58,744 nt of DNA from Pseudomonadota bacterium. Lineage in GTDB: Bacteria; Myxococcota_A; UBA9160; PR03. The stretch lies in contig QEVM01000006.1 in assembly GCA_003576805.1 (NCBI GenBank), positions 1 to 58,744 on the forward strand, given 5' to 3'. The notes below the pieces were generated by a model. It was not told where the DNA came from and ran no database searches. It saw nothing but the letters and a program-made list of their open reading frames with translations. The position numbers were made by a program, and so were the translations under genes. Below, in pieces: positions 25,792 to 34,495 of this stretch. Position 1 is the first letter of the stretch. Every line of letters starts with the position of its first letter.

Positions 25792-26577
25792 CTAGAGCGG
25801 AACGATGCGCCGCGGATCCGCCGGCTTCGGCGCGCGCCACAGCGAGCGGCCGGGCTCGGGCACGAAGCCCTCGCGCACGGCGGCGTCGGCGTGCTCGCCG
25901 GCGAGGCGGTTCACTTCGGCCGGAACGCCGGCCGCGAGGCGATGGATGCGGCGCAGCGCGCCGGCGTCGAAGAGCTCGCGCACGGCGGGCGACGCCCAGC
26001 CCGCCGCGAGCACCGAGTCGACGTACGCGCACGTCTCCGGGAGGTCCATCGGCGCGTCCAGCACGACGCTCGTGCGCGCGCCGAGCGCGCGCGCGAGCGC
26101 CTCGCTCGGCTCGGAGCTGGCCGCGACGACGCGCAGTCCCTCGCTGGTCTCGGCGAGCGCGCCGAGGCGGCCCGCGGTCGCGCGCGCGAGCCGGTGCGCG
26201 TCGTCGACGATCACCACGAGCGCCGCGCCGCGCGCCTCCGCTGCGGCGGCGCGGAAGAGCAGCGCGCGCTCGGGATCGCCGTTCGCGTCGACGCGCAGCA
26301 GATCGCAGAGCAGCGTGCAGAAGGTGGCGGCGTCGAGGTCGGCGCCGCACAGCGCGACGGTGCGGTGCCCGACGCGCAGCCGAGTCGCGAGCACGCGCAG
26401 CAGCATCGACTTGCCCATGCCCGGCGGCCCGCCGAGCAGCGTCGCCGGCGCGCGCTCGCGCACCACCGCGCGTTCGAGCCGCGCGAGCGCGAGCTCGGTC
26501 GCGGGCCGCGCGACGTAGCGGCGCGGGTCGCTGGTCGCGACGAAGAGATTGAGGTGCGTCGAGAAGGCGGCCGTCAT
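25792..26577 (-). CDS. AAA ATPase, ExeA/MshM-like
   Basis: The 261-residue product has a Walker A motif GPPGMGKS at 50-57 and a Walker B VVIVDDAH at 121-128. The N-terminal region is of ExeA type (FSTHLNLFVAT, then RARxx-like helices), and the C-terminal part resembles an AAA lid (INRLAxxA-like: EVNRLAGEHADAA). It lacks the C-terminal peptidoglycan-binding region of ExeA and no secretion or pilus gene is adjacent, so it is an orphan. It could also be related to TniB-like or other AAA_22 proteins. It converges with the epoxide hydrolase gene 13 bases away. Function unknown beyond nucleotide binding. Confidence 0.8.
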   Translation of the reverse strand: MTAAFSTHLNLFVATSDPRRYVARPATELALARLERAVVRERAPATLLGGPPGMGKSMLLRVLATRLRVGHRTVALCGADLDAATFCTLLCDLLRVDANGDPERALLFRAAAAEARGAALVVIVDDAHRLARATAGRLGALAETSEGLRVVAASSEPSEALARALGARTSVVLDAPMDLPETCAYVDSVLAAGWASPAVRELFDAGALRRIHRLAAGVPAEVNRLAGEHADAAVREGFVPEPGRSLWRAPKPADPRRIVPL

Positions 26578-26672
26578 GGTCGCTGGTGAGTGCCCGGCGC
26601 GGAGGCGGAAGTGACGGCGCCGCTTTCTCCGGCAGCGCGCCGGCAGCGCACGCGCAGTCGCGGCGAGCCGGA

Positions 26673-27311
26673 CTACGCCGCCGCGACGAATGCGGCGACG
26701 ATTTCCACCGCCTCCGCGAGGTTCTGCGCCTGCGTGCGGCCCGAGGCCTTGCGCGGCGCCAAGGAGTGGTCGCCGTCGGCGATCCAGTGCACGCGGATCG
26801 ACGGAGCGAGCCGGTAGCCCGCGACGTCGTCGCGCGTGCCGAAGGGATCGCGCTCGCCCTGCACGATCAGCGCCGGCGTGCGCAGCGCCGCGAGGTGCGC
26901 GGTGCGCAGGCGATCCGGCTTGCCCGGCGGATGGAACGGGTAGCCGAGGCAGACGAGGCCGCGCGCGCCGACCTCGTCGGCGACGAGGCTCGCCATGCGC
27001 CCGCCCAGCGACTTGCCGCCGACGACGAGGCGCGCGCCGCCGCCGAGCGCAGCGACGACGGCGCGCCAGGCATCGAGCAGGACCGGCTCGCGGTCGGGCG
27101 CGGAACGCTTTCCGGTGTCACGTCGGCGCGCCATGTACGGGAACTCGAAGCGCGCGACGCGGATGCCGCGCGCCGCGAGCCCTGCCGCGATCGTGTCGAG
27201 GAACGGGTCGTCCATCGGCGCGCCGGCGCCGTGCGCGAGCGCGACGACGTGCGCGGAGCGCTCCGGCCCGTCGAAGCGCAGCGGCGGGCGGGCGCGCAGC
27301 GCGGACGTCAC
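26673..27311 (-). CDS. alpha/beta hydrolase of the KANL3/Tex30 type
   Basis: This 212-residue protein has the dienelactone-hydrolase-like core. HGAGAP forms an oxyanion loop near residue 27, the nucleophile elbow is GGKSLGG with Ser101, a GERDPFG loop carries the acidic residue, and DGDHS supplies His near the end. This matches the small alpha/beta-hydrolase family found in many bacteria next to metabolic genes. The GTG at 27311 overlaps the stop of the LOG gene as GTGA, so the two are translationally coupled; an in-frame extension to 27455 was rejected. Substrate unknown. Confidence 0.87.
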   Translation of the reverse strand: MTSALRARPPLRFDGPERSAHVVALAHGAGAPMDDPFLDTIAAGLAARGIRVARFEFPYMARRRDTGKRSAPDREPVLLDAWRAVVAALGGGARLVVGGKSLGGRMASLVADEVGARGLVCLGYPFHPPGKPDRLRTAHLAALRTPALIVQGERDPFGTRDDVAGYRLAPSIRVHWIADGDHSLAPRKASGRTQAQNLAEAVEIVAAFVAAA

Positions 27312-28051
27312 GGGGCGGGCGGGGGCACCAGGCCGGGATGGGCGTGGTTGCGCACGACTGCGTCGATGTGCGCGACCGCCTCTTCCGGCGAGTCGGTCGT
27401 GAAGTCCGGCACCTCGCCGCGCGAGATCGTGCCCTCCGCGCGCATCGTCTCCCACATGTCGCCGAGCGCACGATCCCAGAACTCGGTGCCCATCGTCACG
27501 ATCGGGAAGCGCTGGATCTTGCCGGTCTGGATCAGCGTCGAGATCTCGAAGATCTCGTCGAGCGTGCCGAAGCCGCCGGGCATCAGGATGAACGCGCTCG
27601 AGTACTTGACCAGCATCACCTTGCGCACGAAGAAGTGGTCGAACGAGAGCACGCGCGAGCAGTACGGATTCGGCTTCTGCTCCCTGGGCAGCTCGATGTT
27701 GCAGCCGATGCTGAGGCCGCCCGCCTCGTAAGCGCCGCGGTTGGCGGCCTCCATCACGCCCGGGCCGCCGCCGGTCACGACCGCGTAGCCGGCCTCGGCG
27801 AGACGCCGTCCGGTGGCGCGCGCCAGCTCGTAGTAGCGATGGCCTTCGGCGAAGCGCGCCGAGCCGAAGACCGTGACGGCGGGGCCGAGGTCGTAGAGGC
27901 CGCGGCAGCCGCGCACGAACTCCTGGAAGATCCCGAAGGCGCGATCGAAGTCGACGAGCAGGTCGTCCGGGCCGCGGAGGAACGCCTCCTCGCGCTGCGG
28001 CGCCGGCGTGGCCGCGTTGGCGCTCCGGTTCGACGAGATGCGTTCGGTCAT
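27308..28051 (-). CDS. LOG family (TIGR00730) Rossmann-fold protein
   Basis: The 247-residue product contains the LOG motifs GGGPGVMEA (94-102) and PGGFGTLDE (158-166), with the conserved Arg/Lys in FFVRKVML. Characterised LOG proteins are cytokinin riboside 5'-monophosphate or general nucleotide 5'-monophosphate phosphoribohydrolases. This one belongs to the longer bacterial group with an N-terminal extension. It precedes and overlaps the alpha/beta hydrolase gene by 4 bases. In bacteria the role is probably nucleotide salvage or purine-like signal production; no other cytokinin gene is visible here. Confidence 0.93.
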   Translation of the reverse strand: MTERISSNRSANAATPAPQREEAFLRGPDDLLVDFDRAFGIFQEFVRGCRGLYDLGPAVTVFGSARFAEGHRYYELARATGRRLAEAGYAVVTGGGPGVMEAANRGAYEAGGLSIGCNIELPREQKPNPYCSRVLSFDHFFVRKVMLVKYSSAFILMPGGFGTLDEIFEISTLIQTGKIQRFPIVTMGTEFWDRALGDMWETMRAEGTISRGEVPDFTTDSPEEAVAHIDAVVRNHAHPGLVPPPAP

Positions 28052-28123
28052 GCCCCGTGGTTTAGCTCAGGTCGTGATCCCGAGATCGCCGCGCGCCGAC
28101 CGAATCGCGGTCGCGTGCGCCCG

Positions 28124-28768
28124 CTACGAGCTGCGGCGCCGGCCCGCGATCGCGCACAGCCCGGCGCCGAGCAGGAGCGCGGTCCCGGGCTCGGGAATCA
28201 GGTTCAGCTCGCCGCGGAACGCGTGTTCGCGACCTCGGCGCTCTGGAAGTCGGTGCTCGACACCAGGAAGGGCAGGAAGCCGAAGCGTTGCGTCGCGCCG
28301 ATGTTGCCCGTCGCGTTGCTCTCGCCCTCGGCGTAGAGGCCGCCGCCGGCCGCCAGATAGCCGAGGACGTCGCTGCCGTGCTCGTTCAGGAACGAGAGCT
28401 CGCCGCTCGTCAGCATGCCGCCGTGGTCGCTCGCGACGACGATCGCGCTGTAGCTCTCGAGCGCGAGGGCGAAGTCGGGCAGCGCCGCGAGGTCCGCGGC
28501 GTCCATGTGCACGAAGTCGCCGGCGCCGTAGCCGAGCACGCTGGTCAGGAAGGGCGCCGTCACGGTGTTGCCCGAGGGAACCGGCGCGGCCTTCGACTCG
28601 ATGAACAGGAAGGGACGCGTGTCGCCGTTGCGGGCGTACTCGATCCCGGTGCGAGCCAGGTTCGTCGCGCCGAGCGTCGAGCGCCTGCGACGCAGGTGCG
28701 GAGCCGAGGCCGAAAACGATCGCGACGAGATGCGCGAGCCGACGCGCGGGACGACGGCGAGAACGCAT
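28124..28768 (-). pseudogene. PEP-CTERM protein gene broken by two compensating frameshifts
   Basis: A signal peptide (ATG at 28768; MRSRRR n-region, ASQA cleavage) is read in one frame. The body, from about 28680 down to about 28215 (ending EVANTR), is read in a second frame, and the PEP-CTERM tag (LIPEPGTALLL then RRR) is again in the first frame. Read together, the pieces make one coherent protein of about 210 residues. The body contains SAIVVASDHGG and a GGGLYAEGE loop, a glutamine-amidotransferase-like or ThuA-like pattern seen in other PEP-CTERM proteins. Either two indels have killed the gene or the assembly has two errors. The remaining frames are Arg-rich and not protein-like. Confidence 0.75.
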
Positions 28769-28923
28769 GCTCCCATCCCTCCGTGTCCCCGAAAAGGGAG
28801 TGGCCCGCGGGTGGCGGACGTGGCAGCAGCCCACCCCGGCGCGTGTCGCGCGCGCGGCCGCGCGTGCGGGCCACGCGCGACCCGCGCGGCTACCTTGCGG
28901 CGCTGCCGAAGGAGGTCGCCGCC

Positions 28924-30111
28924 GTGTCCACGCCGTTCCCGCCCGCCATGCGCTTCGGAATCTTCATCGCGCCGTTCCATCCGGTCGGCGAGAACCCGGA
29001 CCTCGCGCTGCGCCGCGACTTCGAGCTGGTCGAGTGGCTCGACTACCTCGGCTACGACGAGGCGTGGATCGGCGAGCACCACTCGGCGGGCTACGAGCTG
29101 ATCGCGTCGCCCGAGCTCTTCATCGCGGCGGCGGCGGAGCGCACCAAGCACATCCGGCTCGGCACCGGCGTGTCGTCGCTGCCGTACCACCATCCGCTGA
29201 TGCTGGCCGACCGCATCAATCAGCTCGATCACATGACGCGCGGCCGCACGATCTTCGGCATGGGCCCGGGCGCGCTGCCGAGCGACGCATTCATGATGGG
29301 CATCGACGTGCTGAAGCAGCGCGACATGATGGACGAGGCGATCGGCGTGCTGGTGCCGCTGATGCGCGGCGAGACCGTGACGCACGAGAGCGACTGGTTC
29401 GAGCTGCGCGAGGCGCGCCTGCAGCTCGCGCCGTTCACGCGGCCGCACATCGAGATGTGCGTGGCGTCGCAGGTGTCGCCGGCCGGTGCGCGCGCGGCGG
29501 GCAAGCACGGCCTCGGCCTGCTCTCGATCGGCGCGACCACCACCGGCGGCTTCAACGCGCTCGCGATGAACTGGCAGATCTGCACCGACCGCGCCGCCGA
29601 GTTCGGCAAGGCGGTGGACCGCGCGGCGTGGCGCCTCGTCGGGCCGATGCACGTCGCCGAGACCAAGCAGAAGGCGCGCGAGAACGTGCGCTTCGGGCTC
29701 GCCAACTGGCTCAAGTACTTCCAGGAGGTCGCCGCGCTGCCGCTCGCGCCGCCCGGCTCGATCGACAACGCGATCGACGCGCTCGTCGGATCGGGCCTCG
29801 CCGTGATCGGCGACCCCGACGACGCGATCGCGCAGCTCGAGCGACTCGAGCAGCAGTCGGGCGGCTTCGGCTGCTTCCTGCACATGGCGCACAACTGGGC
29901 CGACTGGGCCGAGACCAAGCGCAGCTACGAGCTCTTCGCGCGCTACGTGATGCCGCGCTTCCAGCAGCTCAACGTGAACCGCGAGGCCAGCATGCAGTGG
30001 GCCGCGCAGAACCGGCCCACCTTCATCGGCGCGATGGGCAACGCGATCAACCAAGAGATCCAGAAGCACGTCGCCGACCAGAAGGCGAAGGCCGAGCGCA
30101 AGGCGGGCTGA
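28924..30111 (+). CDS. LLM-class flavin-dependent monooxygenase
   Basis: The 395-residue product is a luciferase-like (bacterial luciferase alpha-type) TIM barrel. Its signatures are MRFGIFIAPFHP, LDYLGYDEAWIGEHHSAG, GTGVSSLPYHHPLMLADRI and GRTIFGMGPGALPSDAF. It would use FMNH2 and O2 to oxidise an organic substrate such as an alkane, sulfonate or terpenoid. The GTG at 28924 has GAAGGAGG at good spacing; the ATG at 28948 is an alternative. It is divergent from the broken PEP-CTERM gene, with 155 bases between them. No flavin reductase gene is adjacent. Confidence 0.93.
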   Translation: MSTPFPPAMRFGIFIAPFHPVGENPDLALRRDFELVEWLDYLGYDEAWIGEHHSAGYELIASPELFIAAAAERTKHIRLGTGVSSLPYHHPLMLADRINQLDHMTRGRTIFGMGPGALPSDAFMMGIDVLKQRDMMDEAIGVLVPLMRGETVTHESDWFELREARLQLAPFTRPHIEMCVASQVSPAGARAAGKHGLGLLSIGATTTGGFNALAMNWQICTDRAAEFGKAVDRAAWRLVGPMHVAETKQKARENVRFGLANWLKYFQEVAALPLAPPGSIDNAIDALVGSGLAVIGDPDDAIAQLERLEQQSGGFGCFLHMAHNWADWAETKRSYELFARYVMPRFQQLNVNREASMQWAAQNRPTFIGAMGNAINQEIQKHVADQKAKAERKAG

Positions 30112-30169
30112 CGCGCGGAGGATCCGAGGCTGCCCGCGCGTGTGCACGGCGCAGCGCCGCCCGTCTCGA

Positions 30170-30400
30170 ATGCGTACACTGCCGGTCGTGGACGCCACCG
30201 ACCGCCCCGATCCCGTGCAGATGCGCATCTTCGCCGCGATGACTGCGGCGCAGAAGCTCGCGCTCGTGGAGCGCATCCGTACCGAGGCGCTGGCGCTGAA
30301 GGAGGCGTGGCTGCGGCAGCAGCACGCCGGCGAGGACGAAGACGCGATCCGGCGACGCCTGCGCGCCTGGCAGCTCCATGGGCACGCCCGGCTGGATTGA
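30170..30400 (+). CDS. small protein paired with a nucleotidyltransferase
   Basis: This frame encodes about 76 residues. The confident part begins around RPDPVQMRIF and continues with a helix-rich, charged segment (MTAAQKLALVERIRTEA, then AWLRQQHAGEDEDAIRRR). The start is uncertain: GTG 30140, ATG 30170 or GTG 30188 are all in frame and none has a clear Shine-Dalgarno. It overlaps the following nucleotidyltransferase gene by 23 bases, so the two are a coupled pair. I recall similar small proteins preceding similar nucleotidyltransferases in other genomes. A toxin-antitoxin-like function is an inference only. Confidence 0.68.
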   Translation: MRTLPVVDATDRPDPVQMRIFAAMTAAQKLALVERIRTEALALKEAWLRQQHAGEDEDAIRRRLRAWQLHGHARLD

Positions 30401-30938
30401 GCTCTTCGTCGGACCGCTCGAGCGGTCCGACACCCCGTACATGGTGACCGGATCGATCGCCTCGATGCTGTACGGCGAGCCGCGGCTCACCCTCGACCTC
30501 GACGTGGTGGTCGAGCTCGACGCCGAGCATGCAGCACGGTTTCTCTCGAACTTCCCCGAGTCGGAGTTCTACCGGCCACCGCTCGACGTGGTGCGGGCCG
30601 AGGCGACGCGCGATTCGCGCGGTCACTTCAACCTCATCCATCACACGACCGGCGCCAAGGCGGACGTGTACCTGGCGGCACGCGACCCACTGCACCGCTG
30701 GGGACTCGCGCACCGGCGCCGCCTCGCGACCGAGACCGGCGCCCTCTCGCTCGCGCCGCCCGAGTACGTGATCGTGCGCAAGCTCGAGTTCTGGCGCGAA
30801 GGCGGATCCGCGAAGCACCTGCGAGACGTGCGCAGCATGCTCGCGGCCGGCGTCGAGCTCGATCGCGGCTTCCTCGACAGCGAGATCGCTCGGCGAGGTC
30901 TCCTTCCGGCCTGGGACGAAGTGCGCGGCTCCGCTTGA
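30378..30938 (+). CDS. nucleotidyltransferase-fold protein (AbiEii/MNT-like)
   Basis: The 186-residue product shows the nucleotidyltransferase signature: Gly25-Ser26 in MVTGSIASMLYGEPR followed by Asp40-x-Asp42 in LTLDLDVVVEL. A later NLIHHTTGAKADVYL strand could hold the third acidic residue. A PPEYVIVRKLEFWREG segment with a basic helix follows, as in AbiEii/toxin-type and DUF6036-like proteins. Such proteins adenylylate or pyrimidylate a target (often tRNA or the partner protein). Its start lies inside the preceding small gene, typical of a two-gene module. No other defence gene is adjacent, and the actual target is unknown. Confidence 0.82.
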   Translation: MGTPGWIELFVGPLERSDTPYMVTGSIASMLYGEPRLTLDLDVVVELDAEHAARFLSNFPESEFYRPPLDVVRAEATRDSRGHFNLIHHTTGAKADVYLAARDPLHRWGLAHRRRLATETGALSLAPPEYVIVRKLEFWREGGSAKHLRDVRSMLAAGVELDRGFLDSEIARRGLLPAWDEVRGSA

Positions 30939-31090
30939 GCGGGCGTACCGGGGCGCGCGTGCGACGGACGCGCGGGCCGGTGTCGCGCGGCGACATACGG
31001 CCGCACGCGCGCCGGCTGGCGCCGCAGACCAGGCGTCCGGCGGCTTCGAGGCCGCCCGGGATCCGCGTGCGCGAGGTCGCGATGCCTCGA

Positions 31091-33076
31091 TCAGCGACCA
31101 CCCCCATGGGCTGCGCACGTGACGAGCGACGAGCGCTCCTCCGGCCGGATCAGACCCAGTGCGACCCACTCCTTCGCGAGGTGCGTCACGCACTTCACCA
31201 GGCTCCCGTGGTCGGTCGCATTCGCGATGCACACGCTCGCCTGATCGTTCTGGTTCGCGCCGTCCGGGAAGGTGTGGTCGTTCGCGAGTCCGCTGTCGCA
31301 GTCGCCGACGGACACCGTGTCGCGTAGGTCGCTGTGCGGGAACGCGTCGCTCGCGTCGGCGACTCCGTCGTTGTCGTCGTCGTCGTCGCAGGCGTCGCCC
31401 AGCCCGTCGCTCTCGTAGTCGAGCTGGTCCGGGTTCCCGGCCAAGGGGCAGTTGTCGGCGCCGTCGGCGACCCCGTCGTCGTCGCTGTCGGGGTCGAGCG
31501 GGTCGGTGCCGCCCGCCAGCTCGTCGCCGTCGGCCGCGCCGTCGTCGTCACTGTCCGGATCGGTCGGATCCGTGCCGAGCAGCTCCTCGTCGCAGCGGAA
31601 CAGGCCGTCCTGGTCGGAGTCGGACGGAGCGTGCTGGACGTCGATCACCACCTGGAGGTCGTCGGACGAGAGCGTGCGCACGCCGAGTGCGGCGAGCGAG
31701 ATCCTTCCGTCGACGCCGGCGAGCACCTCGTCCGAGCCGTCGAGCTCGTCCGTCGCGCTGCCGATGTCTCGCCACGCCTGGAGCGTCACCGCGGACGTGT
31801 TCGCCTGTTCCTCCGTCAAGCAGAGCGAGATCGGACCCGGCGCCTCGTCGTCCGAGAGGTCTGCTCCGATCGCGTCGACGTCCAAGGACACCTCCGCGCG
31901 ATCCGAGCGGGTGAGATCCTGCGCGTAGAGCGTGAGATTGGCGTTGAGCCGGTAGTTGGCGCTGTGGTCCGAGCGGACCACGACGGCGTCGACGTCCACC
32001 GTGATCTCGACGTCTCCGGGAGGCGACGCCTCGCAGGGCGTGCTCGGAGGGTGCGGAGAGCCGGGACCCGCCTTCGCGGCGTCCGGGTCCACCCAGAGCC
32101 CCAACATCGCGCCGAGGCCCGGGAGGCCCCACTTCTCGCCCACGAGGTTCGCGATCCGGCACCACTCGTTCGCGGTCTGGCGCGTCGCGAGCTGCGCGGC
32201 GCCGTAGTGATCGGCGGGTTGGTGAATGGACGAGTCCATCCCGCAGCTGTCGTCCTTGTTGATGACGGAGTGCGACACGCCCATGCCGGAGACGCACTCG
32301 TCCTCGACGACGGGGTTGGTGTCCGAGTGGATCGCGGCGTAGCGGAGCCCGTCGACCGACACCACGGGGCGGAGCACGTCGCTCGAGAACGGCCAATCGC
32401 CGTAGCCGTTCTCCTCGGCGAGCACCACGGCGTCGACGCCCAGCTGCGCGAGCACCGGCTCGGGGACGATCAACGGCTCCCAGGGCACCGCGCGCCACAG
32501 GTCGACCGTCGGCTCGAAGAGCGGGATCGACGCGACGGGGACGCCGGAGCGCTCGAACCACTCGAACCAGTTGGAGTGGGAGTAGAAGTCCTGGACCGGG
32601 TGCAGCGCGTAGCCGAACACGAACGCGCCGTCGAAGGGATTCGGAGTCGTCGGCCGCATGAGCCCGACGACGCTGCGCGAATCGGAGTGGCCGACCGGAT
32701 CGGGACAGAAGAACGGAAGGCAGATGCCGAGGAAGAAGTCGCTGTCGACCGCGCCGTCGCCGTTCGGGTTCGCGTAGATGTAGTTGATGTTGACGCCGGT
32801 GGTGCGGAAGTCGCAGCTGTCGGAGTGCTCCCAGCGGTCTTGCCCGTGGGAGCGATCCATGTGCAGGTTCGCGTCGACGATGCGCTCGATCAGGAGTGGC
32901 CGAACGAACGCAAGGGCTTCCTCCGTGATCTCGCGATGACACACGGGTCGCAGCCCCTGGGCCGTGCAGCCGTTGGGCGCCGCTTCCATGCAGAACCCGA
33001 TTGCCCGTCCCGCCGGAAGCAGCGACAACGAGAGCGCCAACGCCCAGAGGAGCTTCCGATCCGCCGTGGCCGACAT
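31091..33076 (-). CDS. secreted Het-C / zinc phospholipase C-like protein with thrombospondin type 3 repeats
   Basis: This 661-residue protein has a signal peptide (to about residue 25). Its helical N-terminal domain contains VCHREITEEAL and GYALHPVQDFYSHSNW (about 156-172), the His/Asp pattern of Het-C/VWA7 and phospholipase C/S1-P1-like domains. That domain also has several paired Cys. An extracellular beta region follows (about 345-490), then thrombospondin type 3 calcium repeats (about 500-600; DPDSDDDGxxDG, DNCPLxxNPDQ). It has no C-terminal sorting tag. The start abuts the stop of the beta-propeller gene at 33077 with no gap, so it is the third gene of a secreted-protein operon. Enzymatic activity is inferred from the His/Asp pattern only. 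Confidence 0.75.
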   Translation of the reverse strand: MSATADRKLLWALALSLSLLPAGRAIGFCMEAAPNGCTAQGLRPVCHREITEEALAFVRPLLIERIVDANLHMDRSHGQDRWEHSDSCDFRTTGVNINYIYANPNGDGAVDSDFFLGICLPFFCPDPVGHSDSRSVVGLMRPTTPNPFDGAFVFGYALHPVQDFYSHSNWFEWFERSGVPVASIPLFEPTVDLWRAVPWEPLIVPEPVLAQLGVDAVVLAEENGYGDWPFSSDVLRPVVSVDGLRYAAIHSDTNPVVEDECVSGMGVSHSVINKDDSCGMDSSIHQPADHYGAAQLATRQTANEWCRIANLVGEKWGLPGLGAMLGLWVDPDAAKAGPGSPHPPSTPCEASPPGDVEITVDVDAVVVRSDHSANYRLNANLTLYAQDLTRSDRAEVSLDVDAIGADLSDDEAPGPISLCLTEEQANTSAVTLQAWRDIGSATDELDGSDEVLAGVDGRISLAALGVRTLSSDDLQVVIDVQHAPSDSDQDGLFRCDEELLGTDPTDPDSDDDGAADGDELAGGTDPLDPDSDDDGVADGADNCPLAGNPDQLDYESDGLGDACDDDDDNDGVADASDAFPHSDLRDTVSVGDCDSGLANDHTFPDGANQNDQASVCIANATDHGSLVKCVTHLAKEWVALGLIRPEERSSLVTCAAHGGGR

Positions 33077-34495
33077 TCACCGGCCTCCCGAGCGTGAGAA
33101 GCTCACGGGACGCTGCTCGTGCTTCGATCGATCCTGGATGCGCAGCACCCGCGGCTCGCCGAGCTCGCGCACGACGTCGCCTTCGACGGCTCGAAGCGTG
33201 ACGAGATAGCGGCCCGGCGGCAGCGGCTCGCCGTTCACCGCGAAGTCCCAGTGCGTGAACACGTTGCCCTCGCCGTACGAGCCGAGCGGCACGCGGCCGA
33301 CCGTCTCCAGCTCGTACGTCTTGCGGCCGAGCACCTTCGTCTCGCCGACGATGCGCTGGACGAAGATGCCGATCGACGAGGCCTGCAGCAGCGTCGCGTT
33401 GACGTCGCCGACTCGCGAGATCGTGCCCGACGCGAGGATCGAGCGGGTGTAGAGCGAGAGCGAGCCGCAGCGCGAGCTCGTGTCCTGGAGGCCCAGGTCC
33501 ACGCCATTCGGGTTCAGCATCGTCTGGGTCAGCGGATCCCAGACGAAGAGCCGGTCGTTCGCGCCCCCCGTGCCGCCGCGCACGAACGCGAGGTAGCGGC
33601 CGTCGGCGGTGAGCGCGGGCTGCGACTCCTCGGCGGAGGTGCTGACGCCCCCCAGGACGCGCGTCGGGGTTCCGGGGAAACCTTCGAGCGTCGCGGGGCG
33701 GAACGCGATGTCGCCGTCCTGGAAGACGTTGTTCACGACCCGGCGTTGCTTGAAGTAGACGAGATCGGGCTCGTCGGCGAGCGCGGGCTGCGAGTAGTCG
33801 AAGCTCGTGGAGCGGAGAGGAAAGGAGGAGAGGTTGTTCGAGCCGCCCACGGTGAAGCTGCCGCCGCTGCCGCCGCCGCTGCCGCTGATGCGATTGAGCA
33901 CGAGACTGCCGAGGAGCCCGCTGACCTCCATCACGTACAGCGGCCCAGCGCTGACCGCGACGTCGTTGACGTTGCCGGCGTTGCGGAAGTTGAAGCGAGT
34001 CGCGGTGAGCGTGCTGCGGGACAACGGCCCGCTCGGGAAACGGAACAGCTCGGTGAGAAAGACTCGCGGATACGACAACCCGAAAACCGGCGAGAACCGT
34101 CGCCCGGTGAAGACGTAGGCGCCGTTCGGTGTGATCGTCGAGCCGAAGACCGGCGTCTGCGAGATCTCGAGACCCGTGAAGAGGTCTGCGCTCGCTCCGG
34201 TGTCGAGCTGGACTACCAGGTGCCGGTGCACGCCGGTGGAGCTGGTCCGCCGGAACGAGAGCCGGCGGCCGTCGCGGCTGATGCTCGGGTCGAGCTCCGT
34301 GTCTGCGCTGTTCACGACGGCCGGCAGCGCGACGCGCGTGCCGAGCGACGCATTCAGGATCGCGATGTCCGGGTTGCCTCCCGAACCCGCGACGCAGGTC
34401 GCCGCGAAGATGTCCGCGCCCGCACTCGCGGCCGCGAGCCCGAGCACGGCGGCCGCCGCGAGCGCGACCCCGTGCGAGCGTTGGATCGTTCTCAT
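33077..34495 (-). CDS. secreted TolB-like beta-propeller protein, paralogue 2
   Basis: The 472-residue product has a signal peptide (cleavage near SAGA at 26-28). Beta-propeller-like repeats follow, containing DPSISRDGRRLSFRR and QPALTADGRYLAFVR, the WD40/PD40 pattern of TolB-type blades. The C-terminal module contains NGEPLPPGRYLVTLRA, probably an Ig-like or FlgD-like beta sandwich. It is clearly homologous along its whole length to the upstream gene at 34492-35874. The ATG overlaps that gene's stop (ATGA). No enzymatic motif is present; a periplasmic or extracellular binding role is likely. The family has no name I can give. Confidence 0.78.
   Translation of the reverse strand: MRTIQRSHGVALAAAAVLGLAAASAGADIFAATCVAGSGGNPDIAILNASLGTRVALPAVVNSADTELDPSISRDGRRLSFRRTSSTGVHRHLVVQLDTGASADLFTGLEISQTPVFGSTITPNGAYVFTGRRFSPVFGLSYPRVFLTELFRFPSGPLSRSTLTATRFNFRNAGNVNDVAVSAGPLYVMEVSGLLGSLVLNRISGSGGGSGGSFTVGGSNNLSSFPLRSTSFDYSQPALADEPDLVYFKQRRVVNNVFQDGDIAFRPATLEGFPGTPTRVLGGVSTSAEESQPALTADGRYLAFVRGGTGGANDRLFVWDPLTQTMLNPNGVDLGLQDTSSRCGSLSLYTRSILASGTISRVGDVNATLLQASSIGIFVQRIVGETKVLGRKTYELETVGRVPLGSYGEGNVFTHWDFAVNGEPLPPGRYLVTLRAVEGDVVRELGEPRVLRIQDRSKHEQRPVSFSRSGGR
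33143..33234. repeat. near-identical DNA repeat shared by the two propeller genes, copy A
   Basis: About 92 bases are repeated at 34543-34634 with only three single-base differences. They encode the PGRYLVTLRAVEGDVVRELG region of both paralogues. Identity here is far higher than in the rest of the two genes. Confidence 0.85.

Noticed and set aside
28204..30276. A 690-codon minus-strand gene opposite the luciferase-like monooxygenase
   Set aside because: Only its last 160 codons are protein-like, and these belong to the frameshifted PEP-CTERM gene.
31300..31560. Short regularly spaced GTCGTC-type repeats as a CRISPR-like or satellite array
   Set aside because: They are the codons of Asp-rich thrombospondin type 3 repeats in a signal-peptide-bearing gene; units are irregular and no cas gene is near.
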